This document shows positions 1 to 8,030 of a stretch of DNA of 64,000 bases, in pieces. The notes beneath the pieces are model-generated. The model was not told the DNA's origin and did no database searches. It worked only from the letters and a program-made list of their open reading frames with translations. The stretch's first letter is position 1. Each line of letters begins with the position of its first letter. The stretch spans positions 1 through 64,000 of the forward strand of contig JAVBUO010000010.1 in the NCBI GenBank assembly GCA_031555315.1, in the 5' to 3' direction. The translations under genes and the position numbers were made by a program. This DNA is from JAVBJV01 sp031555315 (GTDB taxonomy: Bacteria > Pseudomonadota > Alphaproteobacteria > Acetobacterales > Acetobacteraceae).

Positions 1-139
1 GGCCAGGCTCGGTGCTCAGCGCCGCGATCGTGCTGCGCACACCGTCCGGCGCGTCCAGCGCGCGGGTCAGCACACGGTCGAACCCGGACTGCCCCTCGCG
101 CTGCGCCGCAACGCGATAATCGGCGACGATGCCCGCCAC
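1..139 (-). other. Coding-like stretch on the minus strand, origin unknown
   Basis: Read on the minus strand from a GTG at 139, this stretch is open to the window edge and gives a plausible protein-like peptide (VAGIVADYRVAAQREGQSGF at its start). The plus-strand frame 2 translation is rich in Arg, Gln and His, as antisense shadows in this window usually are. The plus-strand frame of the following baseplate gene is stopped by a TAA at 117-119. The strand of the coding signal therefore seems to flip near 120-139. It could be the end of a gene broken by prophage decay, an inversion breakpoint or an assembly join. No family was recognised. Confidence 0.3.
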
Positions 140-551
140 CGTGCGCGATGATGAGGTGAAGCGGTATCGACCGGTGATCGTGATGGCCGAGGGGGCCGGC
201 GACGGCCTGACCTTCGCGCAGCGTGCCGAGTGGCAAAAATCCGTCGGGATCGGCAAGAGCAAGCGCGCCACCTATACCATGCGGGGCTGGCGCGCGAACG
301 GGAAACTCTGGCAGCCGAACACGCTGGTGAAAGTCACCGACGATTGGTGCGGCCTCGAGGACTATGAACTGCTGATCGCGACGGTGACACAGACGCTGGA
401 CGACAGCGGCATGATCACCGAACTTGAACTGACGCCGCGCGAAGCCTATGCGGTGAAGCCCGCAAAAGTCACGGCGACAGGTGCGCGCAGCGGAAACAGT
501 TCCGCAAGCAGCGGCGGCGCGGACAATCCATTTACGGCGTTGTGGAGATAG
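129..551 (+). CDS. Phage baseplate hub protein, Mu gp44/P-like, N-terminally truncated
   Basis: This looks like the C-terminal part of the Mu gp44 (P) baseplate protein, which forms the hub around the tail spike in contractile tails. The segment with WRANGKLWQPNTLVKV followed by LLIATVTQTLDD and TELELTPREAY matches the style of the family's last domain. Full-length members run to roughly 350 residues from memory, while only 140 codons are present and an in-frame TAA at 117-119 blocks extension. The gene is therefore probably a 5'-truncated remnant, and the ATG at 129 may not be used. It is followed 4 bp later by the gp45-like gene, the order expected for a Mu-type tail. Assignment by order is firmer than by sequence alone. 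Confidence 0.6.
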   Translation: MPATVRDDEVKRYRPVIVMAEGAGDGLTFAQRAEWQKSVGIGKSKRATYTMRGWRANGKLWQPNTLVKVTDDWCGLEDYELLIATVTQTLDDSGMITELELTPREAYAVKPAKVTATGARSGNSSASSGGADNPFTALWR

Positions 552-555
552 CGCC

Positions 556-1125
556 GTGGACCCCGTATCCGCCATCAACCGTCTTACCGAACCGGATCGC
601 GCCCGCATCATGCTGATGATCGCGGTCGGCGATCTGACGGCGCTGACCGACGGCGCCGGTGTGCAGGGCGCACAGGTGGCGTTGCTGGCGGGCGAGCTGG
701 CCGACAATGCGCGCTGGGTACAGAACTACGGTTTCGCCAGCAAACCGCTGGGCGGCAAATGCGTGGTGATATTCCCGGGTGGCAACCGCGATCATCCGAT
801 CATCGTCGGGATCGACGATCCGGCCAGCCGGCCGGGCGATCTGAAACCCGGCGAAGTGTGCGTGTTCACCGACGAGGGCGATCGGATCACCCTGAAGCGC
901 GGCAACCAGGTCGAAATCAAGACCAAGACTCTGGTGGTGAAAGCCGAAGAAAAGGTGCGGTTCGAAACTCCGCTTCTTGAGGTACTGGGGCAGATCATCG
1001 ATCTAGCCGAAAACGGTGGCGTGCAGATGTCGGAGATGCGGGCGATTTTCGACGCACACACCCACAAGGAAAACGATGCACGCGGCCAGACGGACGCGCC
1101 CGAAGGAAAGATGGGTGGGTCATGA
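556..1125 (+). CDS. Phage baseplate assembly protein V / spike, Mu gp45-like
   Basis: The product is a Mu gp45-type baseplate spike (V) that punctures the outer membrane when the tail contracts. I choose the GTG at 556 because GGAG lies at 544-547 just upstream and the previous gene ends at 551; an upstream ATG would overlap that gene heavily. The 189-residue protein has an OB-like N-terminal half (VQNYGFASKPLGGKCVVIFPGG, GNRDHPIIVGIDD) and then a beta-rich segment with ITLKRGNQVEIKTKTLVVKA. The end contains HTHKEN, similar to the metal-binding tip of other spikes. The stop overlaps the next start as ATGA. Confidence 0.8.
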   Translation: MDPVSAINRLTEPDRARIMLMIAVGDLTALTDGAGVQGAQVALLAGELADNARWVQNYGFASKPLGGKCVVIFPGGNRDHPIIVGIDDPASRPGDLKPGEVCVFTDEGDRITLKRGNQVEIKTKTLVVKAEEKVRFETPLLEVLGQIIDLAENGGVQMSEMRAIFDAHTHKENDARGQTDAPEGKMGGS

Positions 1126-1565
1126 TCGCGTTCGATTACGACAACACCAAGCAGACGGGTGATTTTACGCTGATAGCGGCCGGCCTGTTGCGCGATGACA
1201 GCCTGCGCACCGTGGTGCAGATCAGCCTGTTTACCGATGCCCGTGCCCGTTCGGACGAAACGCCCCCGTCCGGGACTGATCGACGCGGTTGGGTTGGTGA
1301 CGCGCTGGCCGAAAACGGTCAGGGTCCGATCGGCAGCAACTGGTGGCTGTTCGAACGCGCAAAGCAGACCGAAGATACCCGCAAGGGAATGGAAGACGGC
1401 GCCCGGCGCGCGCTGGCCTGGCTGATTGCCGACGGGATCGTTCAGCAGATCGAGGTGCGATCTGAATGGGTGTCGCGCGGGTTTTTGCGCACGCATGTCG
1501 CGCTGTTGCGGGTTGATGGCACGTGGGAGCGCTTTGGGTTCGACAAGCTGGTGGGGGGCGCATGA
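1122..1565 (+). CDS. Phage baseplate protein, Mu gp46-like (GP46 family)
   Basis: This 147-residue protein resembles the phage GP46 family, a small wedge component of the baseplate related to T4 gp25. It begins with an Asp-rich segment (FDYDNTKQTGDF) and continues with SLFTDARARSDE and the conserved-looking GWVGDAL, followed by a helical region with tryptophans. It overlaps the gp45-like gene and the gp47-like gene by 4 bp at each end (ATGA), so the three are translationally coupled. Position between gp45 and gp47 is exactly that of gp46 in Mu. No truncation is seen. Confidence 0.8.
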   Translation: MIAFDYDNTKQTGDFTLIAAGLLRDDSLRTVVQISLFTDARARSDETPPSGTDRRGWVGDALAENGQGPIGSNWWLFERAKQTEDTRKGMEDGARRALAWLIADGIVQQIEVRSEWVSRGFLRTHVALLRVDGTWERFGFDKLVGGA

Positions 1566-2611
1566 GCTTCGACATCCCCGCACGCCCCGTAATCTTCCGG
1601 CGCATCATGGCCGACGTCGAACGGTATCTGACCGGCGTGGTGCAGTTTCTGCGCGTCAGCTTCGAAGTGATCTTCGCGAAGATGCTGGCGTTGGTGTCTC
1701 ATGACATGCACGTGCACATCGCCAAGCGTGCGCGCGCATTGCATGTGATGACGGCCGTAGAGGACGAGCTGAGCCCGCATGCGGCGTTCTGGCGTGTCAC
1801 GCGCCGGCCGGCGACGCTCGCATCCGGATCGATCGTCTTTACCGGTCTGACCGATTGTATCGTGCCGGCCGGCGCATTGGTGCAGCGCGCCGACGGGGTG
1901 CGCTTCGCGCTGCTGGAAGATGCGCGGATCGATACGGCTGGGGTGGCAATCGCATCCGTCCAGGCCGAAAGCGCCGGCAGCGCAGCAAATACCCCGGCCG
2001 GGCAGACCGTGACTCTGGTCGAACCGGTGGTGGGTGTGCAGAGCCAGGCGACGGTCGGCACGGGCGGTATCGGTGGCGGGCTGGACATCGAGGACTGGGA
2101 GAGCGTGCGCGCGCGTATTTCGGCGCGGATTGACGAGCCGCCGGGCGGCGGGAACGAAGCCGATTACAGGCGGTGGGTGAGTGATGTTGTCGGCGCGACA
2201 CGCGTATGGGTAAAGGCCGATGTCGGCAATGTCAGCGTGGCGTTCATCATGCCGGACGGATCGATCCCCGATACCGAGGCGGTTGCGCGCGTGCATGATT
2301 ACATCCACGACCCGGATATCCGCCCGATGTGCGCTACGATCGTGATCTGGGCGCCGGCCGAAGAGCCGGTCGATCTGACCATTACGCTGCAACCGGACAG
2401 CCTGGCGACGCGGCACGCCGTGGAAACAGAATTGCGCGACTTCTTCATCCGCGAAGCCGAACCGGGCGGCACGCTGCCCATGTCGCGCGTGCAGGCTGCG
2501 GTTTCGGCGGCGCGTGGGGAATATGCGCACCGGGTGATTGAGCCGGTGGATGACATCATGACCGAGGCGGACCGGATCGCACGCCTGGGGGTGATTACAT
2601 GGCAAACCTGA
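1562..2611 (+). CDS. Phage baseplate J-like protein, Mu gp47-like
   Basis: A 349-residue baseplate wedge protein of the gpJ/gp47 family that links the inner baseplate to the outer ring and fibres. The ATG at 1562 overlaps the stop of the gp46-like gene and begins MSFDIPARPVIFRR; an upstream ATG in frame would lie inside that gene. A central domain with GSIVFTGLTDCIVPAGALVQ and VTLVEPVVGVQSQATVG is followed by a conserved-looking block with DIEDWESVRARISARI, PPGGGNEADYRRW and VWVKADVGNVSVAFIMPDG. The length is normal for the family. The 3' end overlaps the next gene by 13 bp. Confidence 0.85.
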   Translation: MSFDIPARPVIFRRIMADVERYLTGVVQFLRVSFEVIFAKMLALVSHDMHVHIAKRARALHVMTAVEDELSPHAAFWRVTRRPATLASGSIVFTGLTDCIVPAGALVQRADGVRFALLEDARIDTAGVAIASVQAESAGSAANTPAGQTVTLVEPVVGVQSQATVGTGGIGGGLDIEDWESVRARISARIDEPPGGGNEADYRRWVSDVVGATRVWVKADVGNVSVAFIMPDGSIPDTEAVARVHDYIHDPDIRPMCATIVIWAPAEEPVDLTITLQPDSLATRHAVETELRDFFIREAEPGGTLPMSRVQAAVSAARGEYAHRVIEPVDDIMTEADRIARLGVITWQT

Positions 2612-3210
2612 CTCTCGGGCCATCGGCGCGCAAGGCACTGGCACATCTGATTTCGTATCTGCCGCACGGCGTTCTGTGGTCGCGCGGCAAAGACACGGTG
2701 TTGAGGCGCGTGCTGGGTGTCGCTGCGCTGGAACTGGGGCGTGTGCGTGATCGGATCGACGACCTCGAGCACGAAGCAGACCCGTATCGCACCACCGAGA
2801 TGATTGCGGACTGGGAGGCCGATGTCGGCCTGCCGGATAAGTGTTCTGGTATTGCGGAAACATTGCCGGAGCGCCGCGTGCGCGTGGTGCAGAAACTGCT
2901 GGCACGTGGCGGCGCCAGCCCCGGGTATTTCATCCGCCTGGCCGAGGTGATGGGTTATCCGAGCACGACCATCACCGAGTTCAAACCGTTCACGTGCCAG
3001 TCCGCGTGCGATGCGCCGTTGCTCGGCCCGCAGTGGAAGTTCGTATGGCGTGTGAATATTCTGGCGCGGCGTATTCGCGGCTTCTTCAACGCGCAATCGC
3101 CATGCAACGCACCGCTACAATGGTGGACCAGCACGCCGATCGAATGCGTGTTCCGCCGATCGAAACCCGCACACACGATCGTGCAGTTCAACTACATAGG
3201 CGAGGATTGA
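2599..3210 (+). CDS. Phage tail protein, Mu gp48-like (YmfQ family)
   Basis: A 203-residue protein of the YmfQ/DUF2313 type (Mu gp48), which lies between the J-like wedge protein and the fibres. The N-terminal helix with YLPHGVLWSRG and the segment DLEHEADPYRTTEMIADWEADVGLPD agree with remembered family members, which describe a protein aligning fibre and baseplate. Several cysteines occur in the second half (FTCQSACDAPLL, QSPCNAPLQW). It overlaps the gp47-like gene by 13 bp and is followed 1 bp later by the fibre gene, so it sits inside one late operon. Confidence 0.8.
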   Translation: MANLTLGPSARKALAHLISYLPHGVLWSRGKDTVLRRVLGVAALELGRVRDRIDDLEHEADPYRTTEMIADWEADVGLPDKCSGIAETLPERRVRVVQKLLARGGASPGYFIRLAEVMGYPSTTITEFKPFTCQSACDAPLLGPQWKFVWRVNILARRIRGFFNAQSPCNAPLQWWTSTPIECVFRRSKPAHTIVQFNYIGED

Positions 3211-3211
3211 C

Positions 3212-4339
3212 ATGGCCGGCCGTATCGATACCAGTAATCGTGTGCGTGACATGTTCGGCCCGGGGAAAGACGGGTTTCGCGACGGTGATGCGGTTGCGAA
3301 CATTGACCCGACGTATCTGAACGCGCTCTTTTTCAATTTCATCCAGGAAAACGTCGTTCGACCGGCCGAGCTGGCCGGGCTGACACCGGATTTACGAAAC
3401 TACGATCAGGCGATACAGGCTTGGAAAATCCTGAACGCAAAGCACTATACCCGGATTACTGCCGGGACGACCTGGTTGGAGCTGAAGCATACCGGCGTGG
3501 TCGAAATCGATGCGGCGGCAGGCAACACCATTATTTATCTGCCGCGCGCGGACAGCACGGGCGGCGTGCCGATCAGATACCGGATCATTCGCACGGATGC
3601 GTCAGGCAACTCGGTCAAAGTTTATCCGCAGGCTGGGAACCAGGTCGGCGGTGGTGTAACGGGCGGCCCTGTACTGGCGGGCGGCGATGTGGTCTTTACC
3701 AGTGACGGTGCCTCGTCTTGGCGGGTTGGTCACCTGGCGCGCGGCGTGCAGGTCATCACGTCGTCCGGCTCTTTTACCTCGCCGGCCACGAATCTCGATG
3801 TTCTTTTAATCGGCGGCGGCGGTGCCTCCGGCGCGTCCCAGTACAACGGGCGGATCGGCGGCGGCGGCGCTGCCGGGGCGACCGTCCAGGCTGTCGTGCC
3901 TGTGACATTCGGGCAGTCGATCTATACGACGATCGGCGCTGGCGGTGTTGGCAATAGCAATAATGGAATTGCGGGCGGCAACGGCGGCACAACATCGTTC
4001 GGCGTTTTCATCACCGCCGCCGGCGGTGGCGGTGGCGGTGGCGGTACGTACAGCGGGGCCGGCGGGACCGGGATATTCGGTACGGTTGCAAACGGTGCCA
4101 ACTGGCATTTCAACGCGCGCGGCGACGATGGCGATGACGGCGGGGCATCTGGCACCGCGCACGCGACCGGCCGGGGTGGCAGGCCGTATGGCGGCGGCGG
4201 CACACGGTCAGCCGCCGGGGGGGTAATCCAAGCGTTACAATATGGGGCCGGTGGCAGCGCAAATTACACGCCGCCAGCGTCCCCTGGGTATTTCGCCGGC
4301 GGCAACGGCGTGGCCGGCTTCGCCTCGGTAAGGTGGTGA
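3212..4339 (+). CDS. Phage tail fibre / adhesin with glycine-rich C-terminal half
   Basis: This 375-residue protein is the likely receptor-binding fibre. Residues 1 to about 85 form an attachment region (MAGRIDTSNRVRDMFGPGKD, PTYLNALFFNFIQENVV). A middle beta-rich part follows, and from about residue 200 the chain is dominated by glycine (LLIGGGGASGASQYNGRIGG, a run of eight glycines, then GNGVAGFASVRW at the end). Such glycine-rich halves occur in adhesins whose polyglycine strands pack as a PGII sandwich, as in phage S16 gp38; the resemblance here is compositional. The gene follows gp48, where Mu carries its fibre gene S. Gly codons are GGC/GGT rich, making the region prone to slippage. Confidence 0.75.
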   Translation: MAGRIDTSNRVRDMFGPGKDGFRDGDAVANIDPTYLNALFFNFIQENVVRPAELAGLTPDLRNYDQAIQAWKILNAKHYTRITAGTTWLELKHTGVVEIDAAAGNTIIYLPRADSTGGVPIRYRIIRTDASGNSVKVYPQAGNQVGGGVTGGPVLAGGDVVFTSDGASSWRVGHLARGVQVITSSGSFTSPATNLDVLLIGGGGASGASQYNGRIGGGGAAGATVQAVVPVTFGQSIYTTIGAGGVGNSNNGIAGGNGGTTSFGVFITAAGGGGGGGGTYSGAGGTGIFGTVANGANWHFNARGDDGDDGGASGTAHATGRGGRPYGGGGTRSAAGGVIQALQYGAGGSANYTPPASPGYFAGGNGVAGFASVRW

Positions 4340-4343
4340 TCCA

Positions 4344-4883
4344 ATGGCACAGTATTTTGCAAGCCTGCGCGACGGCATGGTTGCGGAAATCGTGACTCTT
4401 CCGGACGACATCGCACCCGCCGATGCGTTCACACCGGCTTTTACGGAGACGCTGATCAAATGCAGCGCGGACGTGCAGCAAGGCTGGGTGTTCAAGGGTA
4501 AAAAGCTGGTGGCGCCCGCACCGCCTGCGCGCACGATCGAGCAGGCATTGTCCGAGCTTGCCGCGATCCGCTGGCAGCACGAAGTTGCAGGTTGCGACGT
4601 GATTTTACTGGGCCGTTCTGCGCCGGTGCGTGTAGCGACAGATCGTGAAAGCCAAGGTAAAATCGGTAATGCGTTGCTGGCAGTGATCGCGGACCTGTGG
4701 GTCGATGGAACGGCGTGGAAAATGGCTGATGGTGAATTCGTCGAACTGACGGCAGCCGACGCGCGCGCGATGGCACTGACTGCGCAGATACACGTTGCCG
4801 CGTGCTTCGCACACGAAGCCGATCTTGCCGCCGCGATTACCCATGACCCGGCGACTGACCTGACGACTGGGTGGCCAGGATAA
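4344..4883 (+). CDS. Phage tail fibre accessory protein with DUF4376-like domain
   Basis: A 179-residue protein starting 4 bp after the fibre gene. The N-terminal third (VAEIVTLPDDIAPADAFTPA, GWVFKGKKLVAP) resembles proteins encoded next to phage fibres. The C-terminal part (AAIRWQHEVAGCDVILLG, TDRESQGKIGNALLAV, then WKMADGEFVELTAADAR) matches my memory of DUF4376, common in tail-fibre chaperones or minor tail proteins. In Mu the fibre-assembly gene U occupies this place, so a folding or assembly role for the fibre is likely but inferred from position. It is the last recognisable phage gene in the window. Confidence 0.7.
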   Translation: MAQYFASLRDGMVAEIVTLPDDIAPADAFTPAFTETLIKCSADVQQGWVFKGKKLVAPAPPARTIEQALSELAAIRWQHEVAGCDVILLGRSAPVRVATDRESQGKIGNALLAVIADLWVDGTAWKMADGEFVELTAADARAMALTAQIHVAACFAHEADLAAAITHDPATDLTTGWPG

Positions 4884-4886
4884 GGT

Positions 4887-4916
4887 AAAGATACCGTAAT
4901 CTTTAGCCGCTTTTTT
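4887..4916 (+). terminator. Possible weak terminator after the phage tail operon
   Basis: AAAGAT (4887-4892) and ATCTTT (4899-4904) can pair around a 6-base loop, and a run of six T follows at 4911-4916. The stem is A+T-rich, so the prediction is weak. The rest of 4917-5034 is A+T-richer than the flanks and contains no gene I can see. Confidence 0.3.
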
Positions 4917-5034
4917 GTGCCAAAACGCGCGCTACGATGTGACAAAGCGATTGCCGCGCTACAAAACACCGCGCGCACATGAGTCCGCAGAACCAAAAGC
5001 TCAAATTTTGAGGATTCGGGAATTTCGGGGAAAC

Positions 5035-5109
<75 letters not shown>

Positions 5110-5180
5110 AGCCTTGAACCGGGTCCGTGCCCGGTCAGGGGCGTGGCTATAGCGTCCCCGGCGCGCAGAGGCAACCGGGA

Positions 5181-6014
5181 TTACGCGGCCGGCGGACTTA
5201 AAGTCAGACCCGGCAGCGGCTTGCGGATCGCCGCCAGCAGCGAGCGTACCTCGGTTCGGGCGGCGACGTGGCTCATCGACATCGGCATGCCCAGCCGTGC
5301 CTCCTTGAGGTCCATCAGCGTCAAGCCCAGCAGGTACAGCTCGCGGAAGATTACCCGCTCGCCGAACCCTTTGACGGTGCGGAACCCGATCCGCTTGGCG
5401 AGCTCTTCCAGCGTCGTGCCGACGTCGCGCTTGTTGCGGGCCTCGGTGGCGCCCAGGCGGTTGCGCATGACGATCCAGTCGATGCGTCCCTTGTCCAGCG
5501 CGAAGCGGCGCTTGCGGGCCTCCCAGACCATTTCGCTGTAGATCGACGGGGTGATCACCGAACGGTCCTCGGGCGCCACCGTCGCCAGCATCGAGAAATC
5601 GACGAAACTGTCGTTGATCGGGGTGATCAGCGTGTCGGCGTAGCCGTGCCCGTAACGCGACAGGAATGTATCGGAGCCGGGGCAGTCCAGCACGATGATG
5701 TCACAGTCGGCGGACAGATCGGCGATCGCGGCATCCAGATGAGTGGCCTCTTCGGCCTCGGCTTCCCTGCGGCTGTCGACCTCGCTGCGGAACACCGACA
5801 GGCTGCGCGGGTGCGGCAGCTCGATCCCTTTGTTGGCCGAGAAGGCCTTGCGCGCTTTCAGGTATTTGGACAAAGTTCCCTGACGCGCGTCGAGATCAAT
5901 GGCGCCAACGCGGTACCCCTCGCGCAGCAGGCCGATGATTACATGCATCGAGGCGGTCGATTTGCCGCTGCCGCCCTTTTCATTGCCCAGAACAATGATG
6001 TGGGCGCGCTTCAT
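5181..6014 (-). CDS. mipZ: MipZ-like ParA-family ATPase, division-site positioning
   Basis: MipZ forms a gradient away from the ParB-bound origins and blocks FtsZ assembly except at midcell in alphaproteobacteria. I start at the ATG at 6014 (MKRAHIIVLGNEKGGSGKST), because the family begins right before the deviant Walker A motif; the 34 residues available upstream look non-coding. The deviant P loop is at about residues 9-19, followed by VGAIDLDARQGTLSKYL and the Walker B-like DCDIIVLDCPG. The central DWIVMRNRLG segment and the C-terminal VIFRELYLLGLTLMDL fit MipZ better than chromosomal ParA. At 277 residues the size is typical. It is encoded alone and divergent from the peptidase gene at 6176. 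Confidence 0.85.
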   Translation of the reverse strand: MKRAHIIVLGNEKGGSGKSTASMHVIIGLLREGYRVGAIDLDARQGTLSKYLKARKAFSANKGIELPHPRSLSVFRSEVDSRREAEAEEATHLDAAIADLSADCDIIVLDCPGSDTFLSRYGHGYADTLITPINDSFVDFSMLATVAPEDRSVITPSIYSEMVWEARKRRFALDKGRIDWIVMRNRLGATEARNKRDVGTTLEELAKRIGFRTVKGFGERVIFRELYLLGLTLMDLKEARLGMPMSMSHVAARTEVRSLLAAIRKPLPGLTLSPPAA

Positions 6015-6175
6015 AACGCTGGGGGTCAGGAGACCGGAATTTGTCACGTTTAGCTTGCTCTCAGGATCGGGGCGCTGTGCACTTTCTTGTATACGCGGGG
6101 ATATGCGTCCGAACATGGTGCTTAACCCTCAGAATGCCGGTTCTGGAATATGCGCATTATGCTAAGAAGTATAGG

Positions 6176-6700
6176 ATGCGTGCGATTCTTCTGGCAAATC
6201 AAACCATACGACGGATTTTCACGATATGTGGGACGGCGCTGCCAGCGATGTGCGCCACAGCTTTCGCCCAGCCGCCGGGGGACATCCCGGACCTGTTGAC
6301 GCCGATCGAGCAGGCCTGCATTTCATCGGGCTACGGGCCGCGCGCGGCGATCGGGCGGCGCCCGGCATCCAGACATAACGGGATCGACCTGCCGGCCGCG
6401 GCCGGAACGCCGGTGCGCGCGATTGCCGCGGGGCGGGTGGTGTTTCTACGCCGGGTCGGCGGCTACGGGCTGGTGGTGGAGATCGACCACGGTGCCTTTC
6501 GCAGTCGCACGGCGCATCTGGGGCGGGTCACGCCGGCTCTGGCGCAGGGGCGGCGAGCCGTCGCACGTGGTGAACGGATCGGCGTCGCGGGACGCAGCGG
6601 TGTGACGTATGGAAGTCACGTTCACTTAGAAATCCGCGTCCGGAACGAACTTGTAAACCCCCTGAATTTCTTCAATAATCTTAAAAGTTGCACGATTTGA
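6176..6700 (+). CDS. Secreted LytM/M23 peptidoglycan endopeptidase, short form
   Basis: M23 enzymes cut peptide cross-links in peptidoglycan using a zinc ion. The ATG at 6176 gives a signal peptide (positive start, hydrophobic core to about residue 31, ending ATAFAQ); the longer open frame lacks one. The zinc set is complete: H67 and D71 in RHNGIDLP, H114, and H148/H150 in GSHVHLE. There is almost nothing outside the catalytic domain in the 174 residues. The last ~60 bp and the following spacer are markedly A+T-rich compared with the rest of the gene. It lies 49 bp upstream of a second M23 gene on the same strand, suggesting an old duplication or paired acquisition. Confidence 0.8.
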   Translation: MRAILLANQTIRRIFTICGTALPAMCATAFAQPPGDIPDLLTPIEQACISSGYGPRAAIGRRPASRHNGIDLPAAAGTPVRAIAAGRVVFLRRVGGYGLVVEIDHGAFRSRTAHLGRVTPALAQGRRAVARGERIGVAGRSGVTYGSHVHLEIRVRNELVNPLNFFNNLKSCTI

Positions 6701-6749
6701 CATTATTTATATGTAGAAGAACCCATCAAGAAGTGTTACCCACGGTTTC

Positions 6750-7934
6750 ATGAGATACGCGCTTTTCCTGTTGCCATTTATCTCTGCGGTACCTGCCACG
6801 GCCGCATCTCTGGATATGTGTGGTATGATGGTAATGCCAACAGCGGGCGTTGCCGAGCTGTCTTCAGGCTTTGGATTTCGCTGGGGTAATTTTCATACAG
6901 GATTGGACTTTCGTGGGCCCATGGGCTCGCCTATTCACGCCGTCGCCTCGGGCGAGGTGATCCATGCTGGCCCCTATGGAGCTTACGGCCTTGCGGTCGA
7001 AATTCTCCACGCGGGCGGGGTGGTGACAAGGTACGCCCATATGTCGCGTATTGCCTCGAATCTGGCTCCGGGCACGATGGTTTCTGCACAACAGGAAATT
7101 GGCGCGCTGGGGTCGACTGGCCGGTCCACGGGTCCACATCTTCATCTTGAGGTGCGGATCAATGGTCGTCCGGTCGACCCTGCTCCCTGGCTCGCACTTT
7201 CAGCCAGTGGTTGTAATATTACACCAGAAACCGTGACAGAGGAAGCCCGTGCGAACGGTCGGTCGACACATGCGGATTCGCTGACCACTGCGCGCCTGAT
7301 GACGCGCGGCCGGAACGCCGTGGATTCCACCACACGCCTGTCGATGCAGCAGCAGGCGCTGGCTGAACAGAACCGCAGGTCGGGGGTCGAGGCGACGGAA
7401 GTGGCGGCGGCGGCCGTCCATTCGGACACGGACGGCCATTCGCATCTGGGCGAATACTATCCCACGGAATCTGAATTGTCGGCTGACGCGGCGGCAACCC
7501 GCGCGCGCATGGCGCGTGCCCGGACTGCGGGTCCGGCAGGCAGGGCATCGGCGCCGGTCGAGGTGTTTGCCGAGCCGCGCCCGGCGGCCGTAGCGCCGCC
7601 GGCGGCCCCGGTTGCGCCGGCATCACGCGCCGCGGCGTCGTCCGCGCCGGTCGACGCATTCGCCAACACACGCGCGGCCAATACGCGCCGGTCTGCCACG
7701 ACGCCGCAGACCGCGGCGGCTGGACAGGCGGTACAGACGACGGTGCAGACCGATGCCAGCGCGCGGCCTGCGACCATACCGGCCGCCGCCACGCCCGCAC
7801 GCGCTGCCGCGGCGCCCCGGGCGCGCCGTGCCCAGCCGGCGGAACAGCCGGCGGCCGCGCCGTCCAGACGCGGACTGATCATTCCGCAGACGATGACGTT
7901 GCCGCGGCCCGGCGGCGGCGGGCTGCTCGACTGA
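6750..7934 (+). CDS. Secreted LytM/M23 peptidase with long Ala/Pro/Arg-rich tail
   Basis: A second M23 endopeptidase. The signal peptide covers residues 1-19 (MRYALFLLPFISAVPATAA). The catalytic domain spans about 35-150 with every zinc ligand present: H49 and D53 in FHTGLDF, H97 in RYAHMS, and H130/H132 in TGPHLHLE. The remaining ~240 residues are low-complexity, rich in Ala, Pro, Arg and Thr, and contain an imperfect repeat (APVEVFAEPR and APVDAFANTR). It ends with a conserved-looking LIIPQTMTLPRPGGGG. The tail probably spans or binds the cell wall; that is inference. A strong terminator follows at 7987. Confidence 0.82.
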   Translation: MRYALFLLPFISAVPATAASLDMCGMMVMPTAGVAELSSGFGFRWGNFHTGLDFRGPMGSPIHAVASGEVIHAGPYGAYGLAVEILHAGGVVTRYAHMSRIASNLAPGTMVSAQQEIGALGSTGRSTGPHLHLEVRINGRPVDPAPWLALSASGCNITPETVTEEARANGRSTHADSLTTARLMTRGRNAVDSTTRLSMQQQALAEQNRRSGVEATEVAAAAVHSDTDGHSHLGEYYPTESELSADAAATRARMARARTAGPAGRASAPVEVFAEPRPAAVAPPAAPVAPASRAAASSAPVDAFANTRAANTRRSATTPQTAAAGQAVQTTVQTDASARPATIPAAATPARAAAAPRARRAQPAEQPAAAPSRRGLIIPQTMTLPRPGGGGLLD

Positions 7935-7986
7935 GGCTGTTCCCGTCCAATGCGGACGGGGGACTTGCGGATCACGCGCATATGGC

Positions 7987-8016
7987 GCGCCTGTCCCTGC
8001 CGGGACGGGCGCTTTT
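7987..8016 (+). terminator. Intrinsic terminator for the M23 gene
   Basis: Eleven-base arms 7987-7997 and 8002-8012 pair with one G-T wobble around the loop TGCC, followed by TTTT at 8013-8016. It separates the convergent M23 and SH3b genes. Confidence 0.8.
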
Positions 8017-8030
8017 CACTGGCGCATGCG

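Noticed and set aside
129..4883. Complete Mu-like transposable prophage
   Set aside because: Only distal tail genes are inside the window; no transposase, head or lysis genes are seen, so a complete prophage cannot be claimed.
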